A stretch of DNA of 64,000 nt from NCBI RefSeq assembly GCF_052076105.1, contig NZ_CP197245.1, forward strand, positions 3,286,001 to 3,350,000, read 5' to 3'. Shown in pieces: positions 53,518 to 61,854 of the stretch (within the stretch, counting starts at the first letter, position 1; each line of letters begins with the position of its first letter). A program made the position numbers and the translations under genes. The DNA is from Tardiphaga sp052076105 (GTDB lineage Bacteria > Pseudomonadota > Alphaproteobacteria > Rhizobiales > Xanthobacteraceae). Below the pieces are notes generated by a model, which saw only the letters and a list, made by a program, of their open reading frames with translations, did not search any database and was not told the origin of the DNA.

Positions 53518-54585
53518 ATGCCCTTCACCCCTGCCCGCCCCGATCCGTCACAGCCAACGGTCCGTATCAACCTGCTGTCTGACACGCAGACGCGTCCAAC
53601 CGCAGCGATGCGCGCGGCGATGGCCTCCGCAGAAGTCGGCGATGAACAAGTCGGTGATGATCCCACTGTCAACGCGCTGTGCGACCGCGTTGCCGATCTG
53701 CTCGGCAAGGAAGCCGCGGTGTTCATGCCGTCGGGCACCATGTGCAACGTCGCCGGCCTGCTGGCGCATTGCCGGCCCGGCGACGAGATCCTCGCACATC
53801 GCACCGCGCATATTCTGTCGCGCGAAGGCGGCACCCATGCCGCGCTGGGCGGCTTCCAGATCACCGGGCTCGATGGCGCCGACGGCAAATTCACACCCGA
53901 CACACTGCGCTCTGCATTGCATCTGCGCACGCGCTACGAAGCGGCGCAGACCGTGGTCAGTGTCGAGCAGACCGCCAATATCGGCGGCGGCACGATCTGG
54001 TCGAAAACCGATCTCGACGAGATCGTCACCATTGCGCGCGATCGCGGCCTGGCCACGCATATGGATGGCGCGCGACTACTGAATGCGTGTGTCGCCACCG
54101 GCATCGCTGCGCGCAAGATGTCCGACGGCTGGGACTCGGTCTGGATCGATTTCAGCAAGGGACTCGGCGCCCCCGTCGGCGCCGTGCTGGCCGGAACGCG
54201 CGACTACATCGATGCTGTGTGGCGCTGGAAGCAGGGACTCGGCGGGTCGATGCGGCAGGCCGGCATCGTTGCCGCCGCCTGCATCCATGCGCTCGATCAT
54301 CACGTCGATCGTCTCGCCGACGATCACGCCAATGCGCGCATGCTCGCCAGCGGGCTGGCGCAGATCAACGGCATCAACGTGCAGGAGCCCGAGACCAATC
54401 TCGTCTTCTTCGATCCCGCGGGCGCAGGCATCAGCGGTGCGGACATGGTGAAAGCGTTGCGCGCAAAAGGCGTGCTGCTCGCCACCATGGACGGCCGCAT
54501 CCGCGCCTGTACGCATCTGGATGTCAGCGCCGATATGATCGAGGAAACGCTTGGATTGATCAGGGAGATCGTGCGCGGGGGTTAG
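53518..54585 (+). CDS. Low-specificity L-threonine aldolase family
   Basis: 355 residues from ATG 53518; the longer frame from 53476 would lie in the palindromic repeat. PLP fold type I: LLSDTQTRPTAAMRAAM, GTMCNVAGLLAHC, EGGTHAALGG, THMDGARLLNA and DFSKGLGAPVGAVLAG, whose Lys binds PLP. It cleaves threonine/allo-threonine or related beta-hydroxy amino acids to glycine plus aldehyde. The Shine-Dalgarno is weak (CTGAGAG). Confidence 0.92.
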   Translation: MPFTPARPDPSQPTVRINLLSDTQTRPTAAMRAAMASAEVGDEQVGDDPTVNALCDRVADLLGKEAAVFMPSGTMCNVAGLLAHCRPGDEILAHRTAHILSREGGTHAALGGFQITGLDGADGKFTPDTLRSALHLRTRYEAAQTVVSVEQTANIGGGTIWSKTDLDEIVTIARDRGLATHMDGARLLNACVATGIAARKMSDGWDSVWIDFSKGLGAPVGAVLAGTRDYIDAVWRWKQGLGGSMRQAGIVAAACIHALDHHVDRLADDHANARMLASGLAQINGINVQEPETNLVFFDPAGAGISGADMVKALRAKGVLLATMDGRIRACTHLDVSADMIEETLGLIREIVRGG

Positions 54586-54603
54586 GGCCGCATGCTCCGA
54601 ACC

Positions 54604-54703
54604 CTCATGCTGAGGAGGCGCCGCTTGGCGCCGTCTCGAACCATGAGCTGATATGCACAGCCATCCTTCGAGACGCGCGCAAGAGCGCGCTCCTCAGGAT
54701 GAG
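54604..54703. repeat. ~100-bp dispersed repeat, copy A
   Basis: Begins CTCATGCTGAGGAGGCGCC and ends CGCGCTCCTCAGGATGAG. It has two inner hairpins (GGCGCC...GGCGCC and GCGCGC...GCGCGC). It is an inverted copy of the element at 60835-60943. Confidence 0.85.
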
Positions 54704-54739
54704 GCCGGAGTGCAAGGTGTCGAAAGAATAGCCACGCTC

Positions 54740-56020
54740 TTACTCCAGCGCTTCATATACGATCTTTCGCACGTCGGTCTCCATCCGCCAACGTTGCGAT
54801 GGTGCCTGCGTCATCACCAGCACGAACATGTCGTCGGCGGGATCGACCCAGAAGAAGGTGCCACCGACGCCATCCCAGCGATATTCGCCGATTGGTCCGG
54901 GCTCGCTGGCAAGCTCGCTGGTGCGCACCGCAAAGCCATAGCCGAAGCCGCTGGCGGCGCCCGGAAAGTAATAATAGTCGCGTTTCACGCCACTGCCGGG
55001 ACCGATGTGATCGCGCGTCATCTCAGCGACGCTCTCGGGCGTCAGATAGCGCTTGCCGTCGAGCGTGCCGCCGTTCAGCAGCATCTGCAGGAAGCGCGCA
55101 TAGTCCGAAATCGTACCGACCAGACCGGAGCCTCCCGCCTCCCATTGCATGACCTCGGCGGGATCATGCATGCCGATCACCGGCCCGACCATGCGATCGG
55201 ACGCGAAAGGTTCGGCGACACGCACCCGATGCCGCAGGTCGGTGATGTAGAATGACGTATCTGTCGTCCCCAGCGGATCGAACAGCCGGCTCTCGAGGAA
55301 ATGGGACAGCGATTGGCCGGACACCACCTCGATGACGCGGCCGAGAATGTCAGTGGAATGGCCGTAGTCCCATAGCGTGCCGGGCTGCTCGGCGAGCGGA
55401 AGCTGTGCGATGCGGTCGGCCCAGGAGGCATTGTCCCAGTCGCGACCGAAGATATCGAGCTGCGCATAACGTTTGCGCGCGGGATCGTCGCCATAGAAAC
55501 CGTAGGTGATGCCCGATGTGTGCTTGAGCAGATCGGCGATGGTAATCGGCCGTTGCAGCGGCACAAGGCCGAACGTAGCGTGTTCATCGCCGCCTTTGAC
55601 GTCAACGCCCACCTTCGCCTTGGCGAAGGCCGGTATATATTTCGCAACGGGATCGTCGAGGCGCAGTTTGCCATCCTCGACCAGCATCATCACGGCCACC
55701 GAGGTGATCGGTTTCGACATCGAATACAGGCGGAAGATCGCATCCCTGGTCATCGGATGCCCGCTGTCGAGATTGCCGAACGTATCAAAATAGACGGGCT
55801 TGCCGTGCTGCTGCACCAGCACCACCGCGCCGGGGATCTTCCGCTCCGCGACCATGTCGAGAAAGTAGCGATCGAGCGCCAGTAGCTTTTCGGGAGAGAA
55901 TTCGCGCGCAATGGATTGCGGTTTTTCGGCCCGGGCGGGCGGCGAAGGCGCGGCAAGCGTGCCAACGCTGCACAGCATCAGCAGCAGGATTGCGGCGCGG
56001 CTATTTCTCCAGCGCTTCAT
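54740..56020 (-). CDS. Serine hydrolase, beta-lactamase (class C/EstB) family, copy 2
   Basis: 426 residues with a signal peptide (AAILLLMLCSVGTLAAPSPPA). The SxxK box is YSMSKPITS (~95), the Tyr motif is WDYGHSTDILG (YGH in the YxN position), and the C-terminal part has GYGFAVRT and FFWVDPADDMFVLVMTQ. Relatives are esterases, transesterases or D-aminopeptidases rather than true beta-lactamases. Its start lies 20 bp inside the 3' end of the upstream paralog (56001-57305), so it is translationally coupled. Confidence 0.9.
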   Translation of the reverse strand: MKRWRNSRAAILLLMLCSVGTLAAPSPPARAEKPQSIAREFSPEKLLALDRYFLDMVAERKIPGAVVLVQQHGKPVYFDTFGNLDSGHPMTRDAIFRLYSMSKPITSVAVMMLVEDGKLRLDDPVAKYIPAFAKAKVGVDVKGGDEHATFGLVPLQRPITIADLLKHTSGITYGFYGDDPARKRYAQLDIFGRDWDNASWADRIAQLPLAEQPGTLWDYGHSTDILGRVIEVVSGQSLSHFLESRLFDPLGTTDTSFYITDLRHRVRVAEPFASDRMVGPVIGMHDPAEVMQWEAGGSGLVGTISDYARFLQMLLNGGTLDGKRYLTPESVAEMTRDHIGPGSGVKRDYYYFPGAASGFGYGFAVRTSELASEPGPIGEYRWDGVGGTFFWVDPADDMFVLVMTQAPSQRWRMETDVRKIVYEALE

Positions 56021-57305
56021 AGACCAACAGCTTCAAAGACCTTTGAATGCGCTGCCGCTCCGACGGCGTCTGCTCCAGCAGGATGAAGAAGAAATCCTGT
56101 TTGGGATCGATGACGAAATAGCAACCGCTGGCGCCGTCCCATTTCAATTCGCCAAGCGATCCCGGCGGCGGCGGCTTGGCATTGCCGGGATCGGTGCGGA
56201 CGGCGAAGCCATAGCCGAAACCGAAACCGTCGCCGGGGAAATACAGATAGTCGCGCGCGACGCCGGAATCCTTGCCGATGTGATCGGTGGTCATGTCCTT
56301 GAACGTTGCTGCACTCATATAGCGCTTGCCGTCATATTCGCCGCCGTTCAGCAGCATCTGCGCGAACTTCGTATAGTCAGCCAGCGTCGAGACCATGCCG
56401 CCGCTGCCAGATTCCCATTTCTGATAGGTGTCGGGACGGCCCTGCCGTCCGGTACGGAAGTCGCGGTCCCAGGCCATCGGCTTGGCGAGCATCGCTTCCT
56501 TGGACTTCTCCTTCACGAAGAAGCCGGTATCCTTCATGCCAAGCGGACCGAGAAACGCCTGTTCCTCATAATCGAGCAGCGACTTGCCCGAGACGATCTC
56601 GATCACCCGGCCGAGAATGTCGGTGGAATGGCCATAGTCCCACAGCGTGCCCGGTTGATGTTCGAGCGGCAGTTGCGCGATGCGGTCGGCGAATTCCTTG
56701 TTGTCGAAATCACCATTGTAGATATCGGCATTGCCATAGGCACGGCGCACCAGGCTCTCGCCATAGAAGCCATAGGTGATGCCGGACGTATGCAGCAGCA
56801 GGTCGCGGACCGTCACCGGACGATTGGGCGCGACGATGTCCAGCGCCTTCTCGCCGTTCTCCAGTTTCTTCTCGACGCCGACCTTGGCCTTGGCGAAAGA
56901 CGGAATGTATTTGGAGACGGGATCATCGAGCTTCAGCTTGCCCTGATCGATCAGCATCATCGCCGCGAAGGACGTGATCGGCTTGGTCATGGAATGCAGC
57001 CGGAAGATCGTATCATCCGTCATCGGCTGCTTGGTGTCGGGATCGCGGACGCCGAAGAATTCCTTGTAGACCGGCTTGCCATGCTGCTGGATCAGGACAA
57101 TGGCGCCGGGGATCTTGCCGTCGGCGATCTGCTTACGGAAGAACTCGCCGATCTTCGCGAGTTTTTCCTGCGAGAATTTTGCGCCGGCGGGAATGTCGAA
57201 GGTGCCTTCGGCAGCAAAGCGATCCTGGGCGAGGACGGGCGATCCGGCGAGCAACAGCGCTCCGCAGAGCAGCGCGCGTAGTCTGTGCCGCAAATTCATC
57301 GCCAC
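56001..57305 (-). CDS. Serine hydrolase, beta-lactamase (class C/EstB) family, copy 1
   Basis: 434 residues with a signal peptide (LRALLCGALLLAGSPVLAQ). SxxK in HSMTKPITSF (~103), Tyr in WDYGHSTDILGRVIE, and GYGFAVRTDPG near the end. By eye roughly half identical to the downstream paralog; both end in VYEALE. Periplasmic. The pair probably arose by tandem duplication; substrates unknown. Confidence 0.9.
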   Translation of the reverse strand: MAMNLRHRLRALLCGALLLAGSPVLAQDRFAAEGTFDIPAGAKFSQEKLAKIGEFFRKQIADGKIPGAIVLIQQHGKPVYKEFFGVRDPDTKQPMTDDTIFRLHSMTKPITSFAAMMLIDQGKLKLDDPVSKYIPSFAKAKVGVEKKLENGEKALDIVAPNRPVTVRDLLLHTSGITYGFYGESLVRRAYGNADIYNGDFDNKEFADRIAQLPLEHQPGTLWDYGHSTDILGRVIEIVSGKSLLDYEEQAFLGPLGMKDTGFFVKEKSKEAMLAKPMAWDRDFRTGRQGRPDTYQKWESGSGGMVSTLADYTKFAQMLLNGGEYDGKRYMSAATFKDMTTDHIGKDSGVARDYLYFPGDGFGFGYGFAVRTDPGNAKPPPPGSLGELKWDGASGCYFVIDPKQDFFFILLEQTPSERQRIQRSLKLLVYEALEK

Positions 57306-57344
57306 TCCTTTTCCTGATCGGCGGAGTGTAACGGCCGGACGGTA

Positions 57345-57845
57345 TCAGACAAGGGGAAGTGCGCGTGCGAGCGCGAGACGATGCAGGTCCGCAGATGGCT
57401 GGGAGAAACAGCAGAAGGTCACGGATGTAACCACCGGCGCGTCCTTCAGGGCTAGGATGACTGAACCGATCGCGATGGGAGCCGCACGCGCGGCCGGAAA
57501 GCCATAGACACCCGTGGAGATGGCCGGAAACGCAATCGAAGCCAGACCATGCGCCTGGCACAGTATCAGCGCCCGCCGGTAACAGGACGCCAGCGCCTCA
57601 TCCTCGCCGCTGCTGCCGCTATGCCAGACGGGACCCACCGCATGGATCACATGCGATGTCGGTAATTTGTAACCTTTGGTGATTTTGGCATCGCCCGTCT
57701 CGCAACCCTTGAGGGTACGGCATTCGGCGAGAAGATCGGGACCGGCGGCCCGATGGATGGCGCCGTCCACGCCGCCGCCTCCGAGAAGCGACAAATTGGC
57801 CGCGTTGACGATGGCGTCAACGCGGAGAGTCGTGATGTCGGCCAC
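57345..57845 (-). CDS. Macrodomain protein, O-acetyl-ADP-ribose deacetylase-like
   Basis: 166 residues, one Appr-1-p macrodomain: ADITTLRVDAIVNAANLSLLGGGGVDGAI (core VNAANLSLLGGGGVDGAIH), HAVGPVW, and AFPAISTGVYGFPAARAA. It binds ADP-ribose and likely deacetylates O-acetyl-ADP-ribose or removes ADP-ribose from proteins. The start is GTG 57845, but ~12 upstream codons in frame (IGTATLDVV) look like the first strand, so a non-ATG start further up is possible. 41 nt after grxD. Confidence 0.93.
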   Translation of the reverse strand: MADITTLRVDAIVNAANLSLLGGGGVDGAIHRAAGPDLLAECRTLKGCETGDAKITKGYKLPTSHVIHAVGPVWHSGSSGEDEALASCYRRALILCQAHGLASIAFPAISTGVYGFPAARAAPIAIGSVILALKDAPVVTSVTFCCFSQPSADLHRLALARALPLV

Positions 57846-57886
57846 GACGACGTCCAGGGTCGCCGTGCCTATCTGTCGAGTTGAAA

Positions 57887-58222
57887 TCAGGCCGACGCCG
57901 GGGCGGCGATCACGCCCTTCTCGGCCAGCATCTGCTGCAATTCCCCGGCCTGGAACATCTCGCGCACGATGTCGCAGCCGCCAACGAATTCGCCCTTCAC
58001 ATAGAGCTGCGGAATGGTCGGCCAGTTCGAATAGGTCTTGATGCCGTCACGCAGATCGGCAGATTCGAGAACGTTGAGGCCCTTGTAGCCAACGCCGACG
58101 TGATCGAGGATCTGGACCACCTGGCCCGAGAAACCGCACTGCGGAAACTGCGGCGTGCCCTTCATGAACAGCACCACGTCGTTGGTCTTCACTTCGTTCT
58201 CGATGAATTGCTCAATGCTCAT
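57887..58222 (-). CDS. grxD: Monothiol glutaredoxin Grx4 family
   Basis: 111 residues from ATG 58222 (AGGGA 7 nt upstream; the frame open to 58336 has no Shine-Dalgarno). The CGFS active site is in PQCGFSGQVVQ (~30), with FMKGTPQFP, WPTIPQLYVKGEFVGGCDIV. It binds a glutathione-ligated 2Fe-2S cluster and delivers Fe-S, usually together with BolA. bolA lies on the same strand 2.7 kb upstream, separated by egtBD. Confidence 0.95.
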   Translation of the reverse strand: MSIEQFIENEVKTNDVVLFMKGTPQFPQCGFSGQVVQILDHVGVGYKGLNVLESADLRDGIKTYSNWPTIPQLYVKGEFVGGCDIVREMFQAGELQQMLAEKGVIAAPASA

Positions 58223-58547
58223 GTCACGTCCCTGTTCAAAGTCCAGATTCAAGGTCTGGAGTTGGCGGCCCAGCCATCGGGCGTACCGCCCGGTCAGACT
58301 TGTCATATATGTAGCCGAATCCGTTCCGCACCCCAAGTCTTAAGCACGTGATCCGGGCTGACATCACAGCCTCGGAGCCCCATTGCCGGCCCGCCACGGT
58401 CACTTTTCCGCAGTTTTTGCCAAGTCCCGCCGGGCCAAAGATCATATGACGACGGGCCTTTTATAACCAATCCGACGACCTATTTAGGACAGGCTGCTCG
58501 GGAACCCATCACCAAGAGCAACGTTCTCTCCAAAATCGGAGACTTTC

Positions 58548-59804
58548 GTGACGAATCCAGCTTCCGCCGCGAGTACAGGTACCGCGTCCCCTGCGTCCCA
58601 GTCCGGCCCCGCAGGCTCTCTGGCCCAAAGACTGGGCGACGCCTTCCTGACGGTCCGCCACGAAACCGAACGTCGCGCCGCCCCGCTCTCCCCGGAGGAT
58701 CAATTGGTGCAGTCGATGCCCGACGCCTCGCCAGCGAAGTGGCACCGCGCCCACGTCACCTGGTTCTGGGAGCAATTCCTGCTCGGCGATCACGCCCCCG
58801 GCTACAAGGTCTATCACCCCGACTACGCCTATCTGTTCAATTCCTATTACGTCTCCGCCGGCCCGCGCCACGCCCGCGCCCAGCGCGGCCACCTCACCCG
58901 GCCCACCGCTGACGAAGTCACCGCCTATCGCCGACATGTCGATGCGGCGGTCATCAAATTCTTCAACGAGACGTCGGACGAGAAACTGACCTCGCTGATC
59001 CCCCTCCTCGAAGTCGGCTTCAACCACGAACAGCAGCATCAGGAGCTGATGCTGACCGACATCCTGCATGCCTTCGCGCAGAACCCGATCCCGCCAGCCT
59101 ATGATTCCAACTGGCGGTTTCCAGCACGGACAACATCGGGCGATGCGTGGACCACGCTCACCGAGGGCATCCACACCATCGGCCATGCTTCGGACAGCTT
59201 CCATTTCGACAACGAGAAACCCGCGCACCGCGCCCTCGTCGGCCCGGTGAAGCTCGCACGCAATCTCGTCACCAATCGCGAATGGCTCTCCTTCATGGAA
59301 GCGGGTGGCTACGCCGAAGCCACGCTGTGGCTGATGGATGGCTTCGCCACCGTCGCCCGCGAGGAGTGGCAGGCGCCAGGTCACTGGCGCAAGGTCAATG
59401 GCGAGTGGCAGATCATGACCCTCGCCGGCTTGCAGCCGATCGATCTCGACGCGCCGGTGTGCCACGTCAGCTATTACGAATGTGACGCCTTTGCACGCTG
59501 GAGCGGCAAGCATCTGCCCACCGAAATGGAATGGGAAGTCGCAGCGCGCGCCGGTCAGCTCAACGATGCCTTTGGCATCGTCTGGCAATGGACGCGGTCA
59601 TCCTATTCAGCCTATCCCGGCTACCGCGCCATCGAAGGCGCCCTCGGCGAATACAACGGCAAGTTCATGATCAATCAACTGGTGCTGCGCGGCTCGTCGC
59701 TGGCGACCCCCGACGATCACAGCCGCGTCACCTATCGCAATTTCTTCTATCCCCACCATCGCTGGCAATTCACGGGCCTGCGGCTGGCCGATTACGGCAG
59801 CTGA
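58548..59804 (+). CDS. egtB: Ergothioneine biosynthesis protein EgtB
   Basis: 418 residues from GTG 58548 (GGAG 6 nt upstream). DinB-like N-terminal domain with iron His in HVTWFWEQFLL and FNHEQQHQELMLTDILHAF, then the FGE-sulfatase domain (EKPAHRALVGPVKLARNLVTN, LPTEMEWEVAARAG, WQWTRSSYSAYPGYRA; core motifs WEWT-like WQWTRS). EgtB oxidatively joins cysteine or gamma-Glu-Cys to hercynine. It is followed by egtD at 42 nt. EgtC/EgtE are absent, common in this group. Confidence 0.95.
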   Translation: MTNPASAASTGTASPASQSGPAGSLAQRLGDAFLTVRHETERRAAPLSPEDQLVQSMPDASPAKWHRAHVTWFWEQFLLGDHAPGYKVYHPDYAYLFNSYYVSAGPRHARAQRGHLTRPTADEVTAYRRHVDAAVIKFFNETSDEKLTSLIPLLEVGFNHEQQHQELMLTDILHAFAQNPIPPAYDSNWRFPARTTSGDAWTTLTEGIHTIGHASDSFHFDNEKPAHRALVGPVKLARNLVTNREWLSFMEAGGYAEATLWLMDGFATVAREEWQAPGHWRKVNGEWQIMTLAGLQPIDLDAPVCHVSYYECDAFARWSGKHLPTEMEWEVAARAGQLNDAFGIVWQWTRSSYSAYPGYRAIEGALGEYNGKFMINQLVLRGSSLATPDDHSRVTYRNFFYPHHRWQFTGLRLADYGS

Positions 59805-59846
59805 TTTCCTGACATCACGGCGCTTGAAAGCGTTGAGGAGAATGAC

Positions 59847-60812
59847 ATGAACGTTCATGCCCCGTTGGCACTGTCGCTGCTGAATGCGTCGGCATCCGCA
59901 TTTGCTGCGGATGTCGCCGAAGCCCTGTCGCAGCATCCCAAGAAGCTGTCGCCGAAATACTTCTATGACGAAGCCGGCTCCGAGCTGTTCGAACAGATCA
60001 CCAGGCTGCCGGAATATTACCCGACCCGTACCGAGCTCGGCATTCTCCGCTCGCGCGGCAAGGACATCAACGCCATCATTCCGAAGAACGCCGCACTGAT
60101 CGAATTCGGCGCCGGCGCCACCACCAAGGTGCGGCTGCTGCTGGATGAATGCGACGTCGGCGCCTATGCGCCGGTCGATATCTCAGGCGATTTCCTGCAG
60201 GCGCAGGCAGCCGAGCTGCGCAAGGATTTCCCGGGCCTGAAGGTGCTGCCGGTGAATGCCGACTTCACCGCACCTTTCGACCTTCCCGGCGATATCCGGA
60301 TGATGCCGAAGGTCGGCTTCTTCCCGGGCTCGACCCTCGGTAATTTCGAGCCGCACGAAGCCTGCGCCTTCCTGCGCTCCGCCCGCGCCATTCTCGGCAA
60401 GGACGCCTTGATGCTGATCGGCATCGATCTGGAGAAGGACGAGAAGCTGCTGCACGCCGCCTATAACGATGCGGCGGGGGTCACCGGCAAGTTCAACATG
60501 AATGTGCTGGTGCGCATCAACCGCGAACTCGGCGGCGATTTCGATCTCTCGGCCTTCACGCACCGCGCGATCTACAACAAGGAACGCCACCGCATCGAGA
60601 TGCACCTGATCGCCAGGAAGCCGCAGACCGTGCATGTGCTCGGCCGCAGCTTCGCGTTCCGTGCCGGCGAAAGCATCCACACCGAGAGCAGCTACAAATA
60701 CAGCATCGAGCGTTTTGCGGCGCTGGCCCGCGGCTCGGGCTGGGAGCCAAAGGCGTCATGGACAGATGCGGACAAGCACTTCTCGGTGCATGCGCTGATG
60801 GCGGTGGAGTAA
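59847..60812 (+). CDS. egtD: L-histidine N-alpha-methyltransferase EgtD
   Basis: 321 residues. SAM domain IEFGAGATTKVRLLLD, KYFYDEAGSELFEQIT, LPEYYPTRTELGIL and PGSTLGNFEPHEA are EgtD motifs. It trimethylates histidine to hercynine, the EgtB substrate. GAGGAG lies 7 nt upstream of ATG. egtB-egtD form a two-gene operon making ergothioneine, an antioxidant thione. Confidence 0.95.
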   Translation: MNVHAPLALSLLNASASAFAADVAEALSQHPKKLSPKYFYDEAGSELFEQITRLPEYYPTRTELGILRSRGKDINAIIPKNAALIEFGAGATTKVRLLLDECDVGAYAPVDISGDFLQAQAAELRKDFPGLKVLPVNADFTAPFDLPGDIRMMPKVGFFPGSTLGNFEPHEACAFLRSARAILGKDALMLIGIDLEKDEKLLHAAYNDAAGVTGKFNMNVLVRINRELGGDFDLSAFTHRAIYNKERHRIEMHLIARKPQTVHVLGRSFAFRAGESIHTESSYKYSIERFAALARGSGWEPKASWTDADKHFSVHALMAVE

Positions 60813-60834
60813 AAAACTGCTCCACACTCAGCCC

Positions 60835-60943
60835 TCATCCTGAGGAGCGCGCTGTTGCGCGCGTCTCGAAGGATGGCGGCAGGCTCAGGTGCTCCACAAC
60901 TCATGGTTCGAGACGGCGCCAAGTGGCGCCTCCTCACCATGAG
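60835..60943. repeat. ~109-bp dispersed repeat, copy B
   Basis: Begins CTCATCCTGAGGAGCGCGC and ends CTCCTCACCATGAG. Inverted relative to copy A at 54604-54703. The two share the same pair of hairpins in the reverse order; the middle spacer differs. Confidence 0.85.
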
Positions 60944-60951
60944 GATTGAGC

Positions 60952-61188
60952 CTACCCCTCCGGCACACCCGTCTGCAGCGCCAGCGCGTGCAGGACACCG
61001 CCCATCTGGCCTTTCAGCGACTGATAGACGATCTGGTGCTGGGCGACGCGGGATTTGCCGCGGAAGGATTCGGAGATCACGGTTGCTGCGTAATGGTCGC
61101 CGTCACCGGCCAGATCACGGATCGTCACCTGCGCGTCGGGAATCGCGGCCTTGATCATGGTCTCGATATCGCGGGCGTCCATCGGCAT
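60952..61188 (-). CDS. bolA: BolA family protein
   Basis: 78 residues, one BolA domain: ARDIETMIKAAIPDAQVTI and the HQIVYQSLKGQMGGVLHALAL helix (core HQIVYQSLKG with the conserved metal-contacting His). It partners monothiol glutaredoxin in holding and moving a 2Fe-2S cluster. It reads toward grxD, but egtBD lie between on the opposite strand. Confidence 0.94.
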   Translation of the reverse strand: MPMDARDIETMIKAAIPDAQVTIRDLAGDGDHYAATVISESFRGKSRVAQHQIVYQSLKGQMGGVLHALALQTGVPEG

Positions 61189-61346
61189 TAATCGGGTCTC
61201 CAGAAAGGTTCGAATCGCGGCCAGTCGGTGCCGCCTCGGGTTGCAAGCCTATCGCGGCTGCTGCACGACGTCACGGCTTTCTGATGATAATCCCTTGCAT
61301 GCCCCTTTTAAAGGCCGGAGGGATCGCACATCTGAGGGAGTGAACC

Positions 61347-61745
61347 ATGACCGTCACAATGCGCCTGCATGAGGGTTTGACTATGAAGCTTCCCGGCCCG
61401 GACCACCCGATCACCATTGCACCCGCCGGCAAACATATCCGCGTTTCTGCCGGGGGCATCGTGATCGCCGACACGACCAATGCCCTGACCCTCAAGGAGG
61501 CCAGCTACCCCGCAGTGGTGTATATCCCCCGCACGGACGCCAATATGGACGCGGTATCGCGCACCGACCGTGTGACGCATTGCCCGTACAAGGGCGACGC
61601 GAACTATTACAGCATCAAGACATCAGACAAGGTGCTGGACAACGCGATCTGGACCTATGAGACGCCGTTTCCGGCGATGGCCGAGATCAAGGATTATCTG
61701 GCATTTTATCCAGACAAGGTGAAAATCGAGGAAGTGCCCGCTTGA
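61347..61745 (+). CDS. DUF427 domain protein
   Basis: 132 residues (120 from ATG 61383; both starts have GAGGG upstream). One DUF427 domain: HIRVSAGGIVIADTTNAL, YPAVVYIPRTDANM, THCPYKGDANYY and WTYETPFPAMAEIKDYLAFYPDKV. A small alpha/beta protein family with no known reaction. Cytosolic, monocistronic. Confidence 0.9.
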   Translation: MTVTMRLHEGLTMKLPGPDHPITIAPAGKHIRVSAGGIVIADTTNALTLKEASYPAVVYIPRTDANMDAVSRTDRVTHCPYKGDANYYSIKTSDKVLDNAIWTYETPFPAMAEIKDYLAFYPDKVKIEEVPA

Positions 61746-61854
61746 TCCTCGGCTGATTGCCGAAGCGGCTTTCGACATTTATCATGACGGTGCGCATCCT
61801 TGATGCGCCCGGCGGCGCCTGTTGCGCGCGGAAGCGAGGGGGCTCGCCGTTCAT

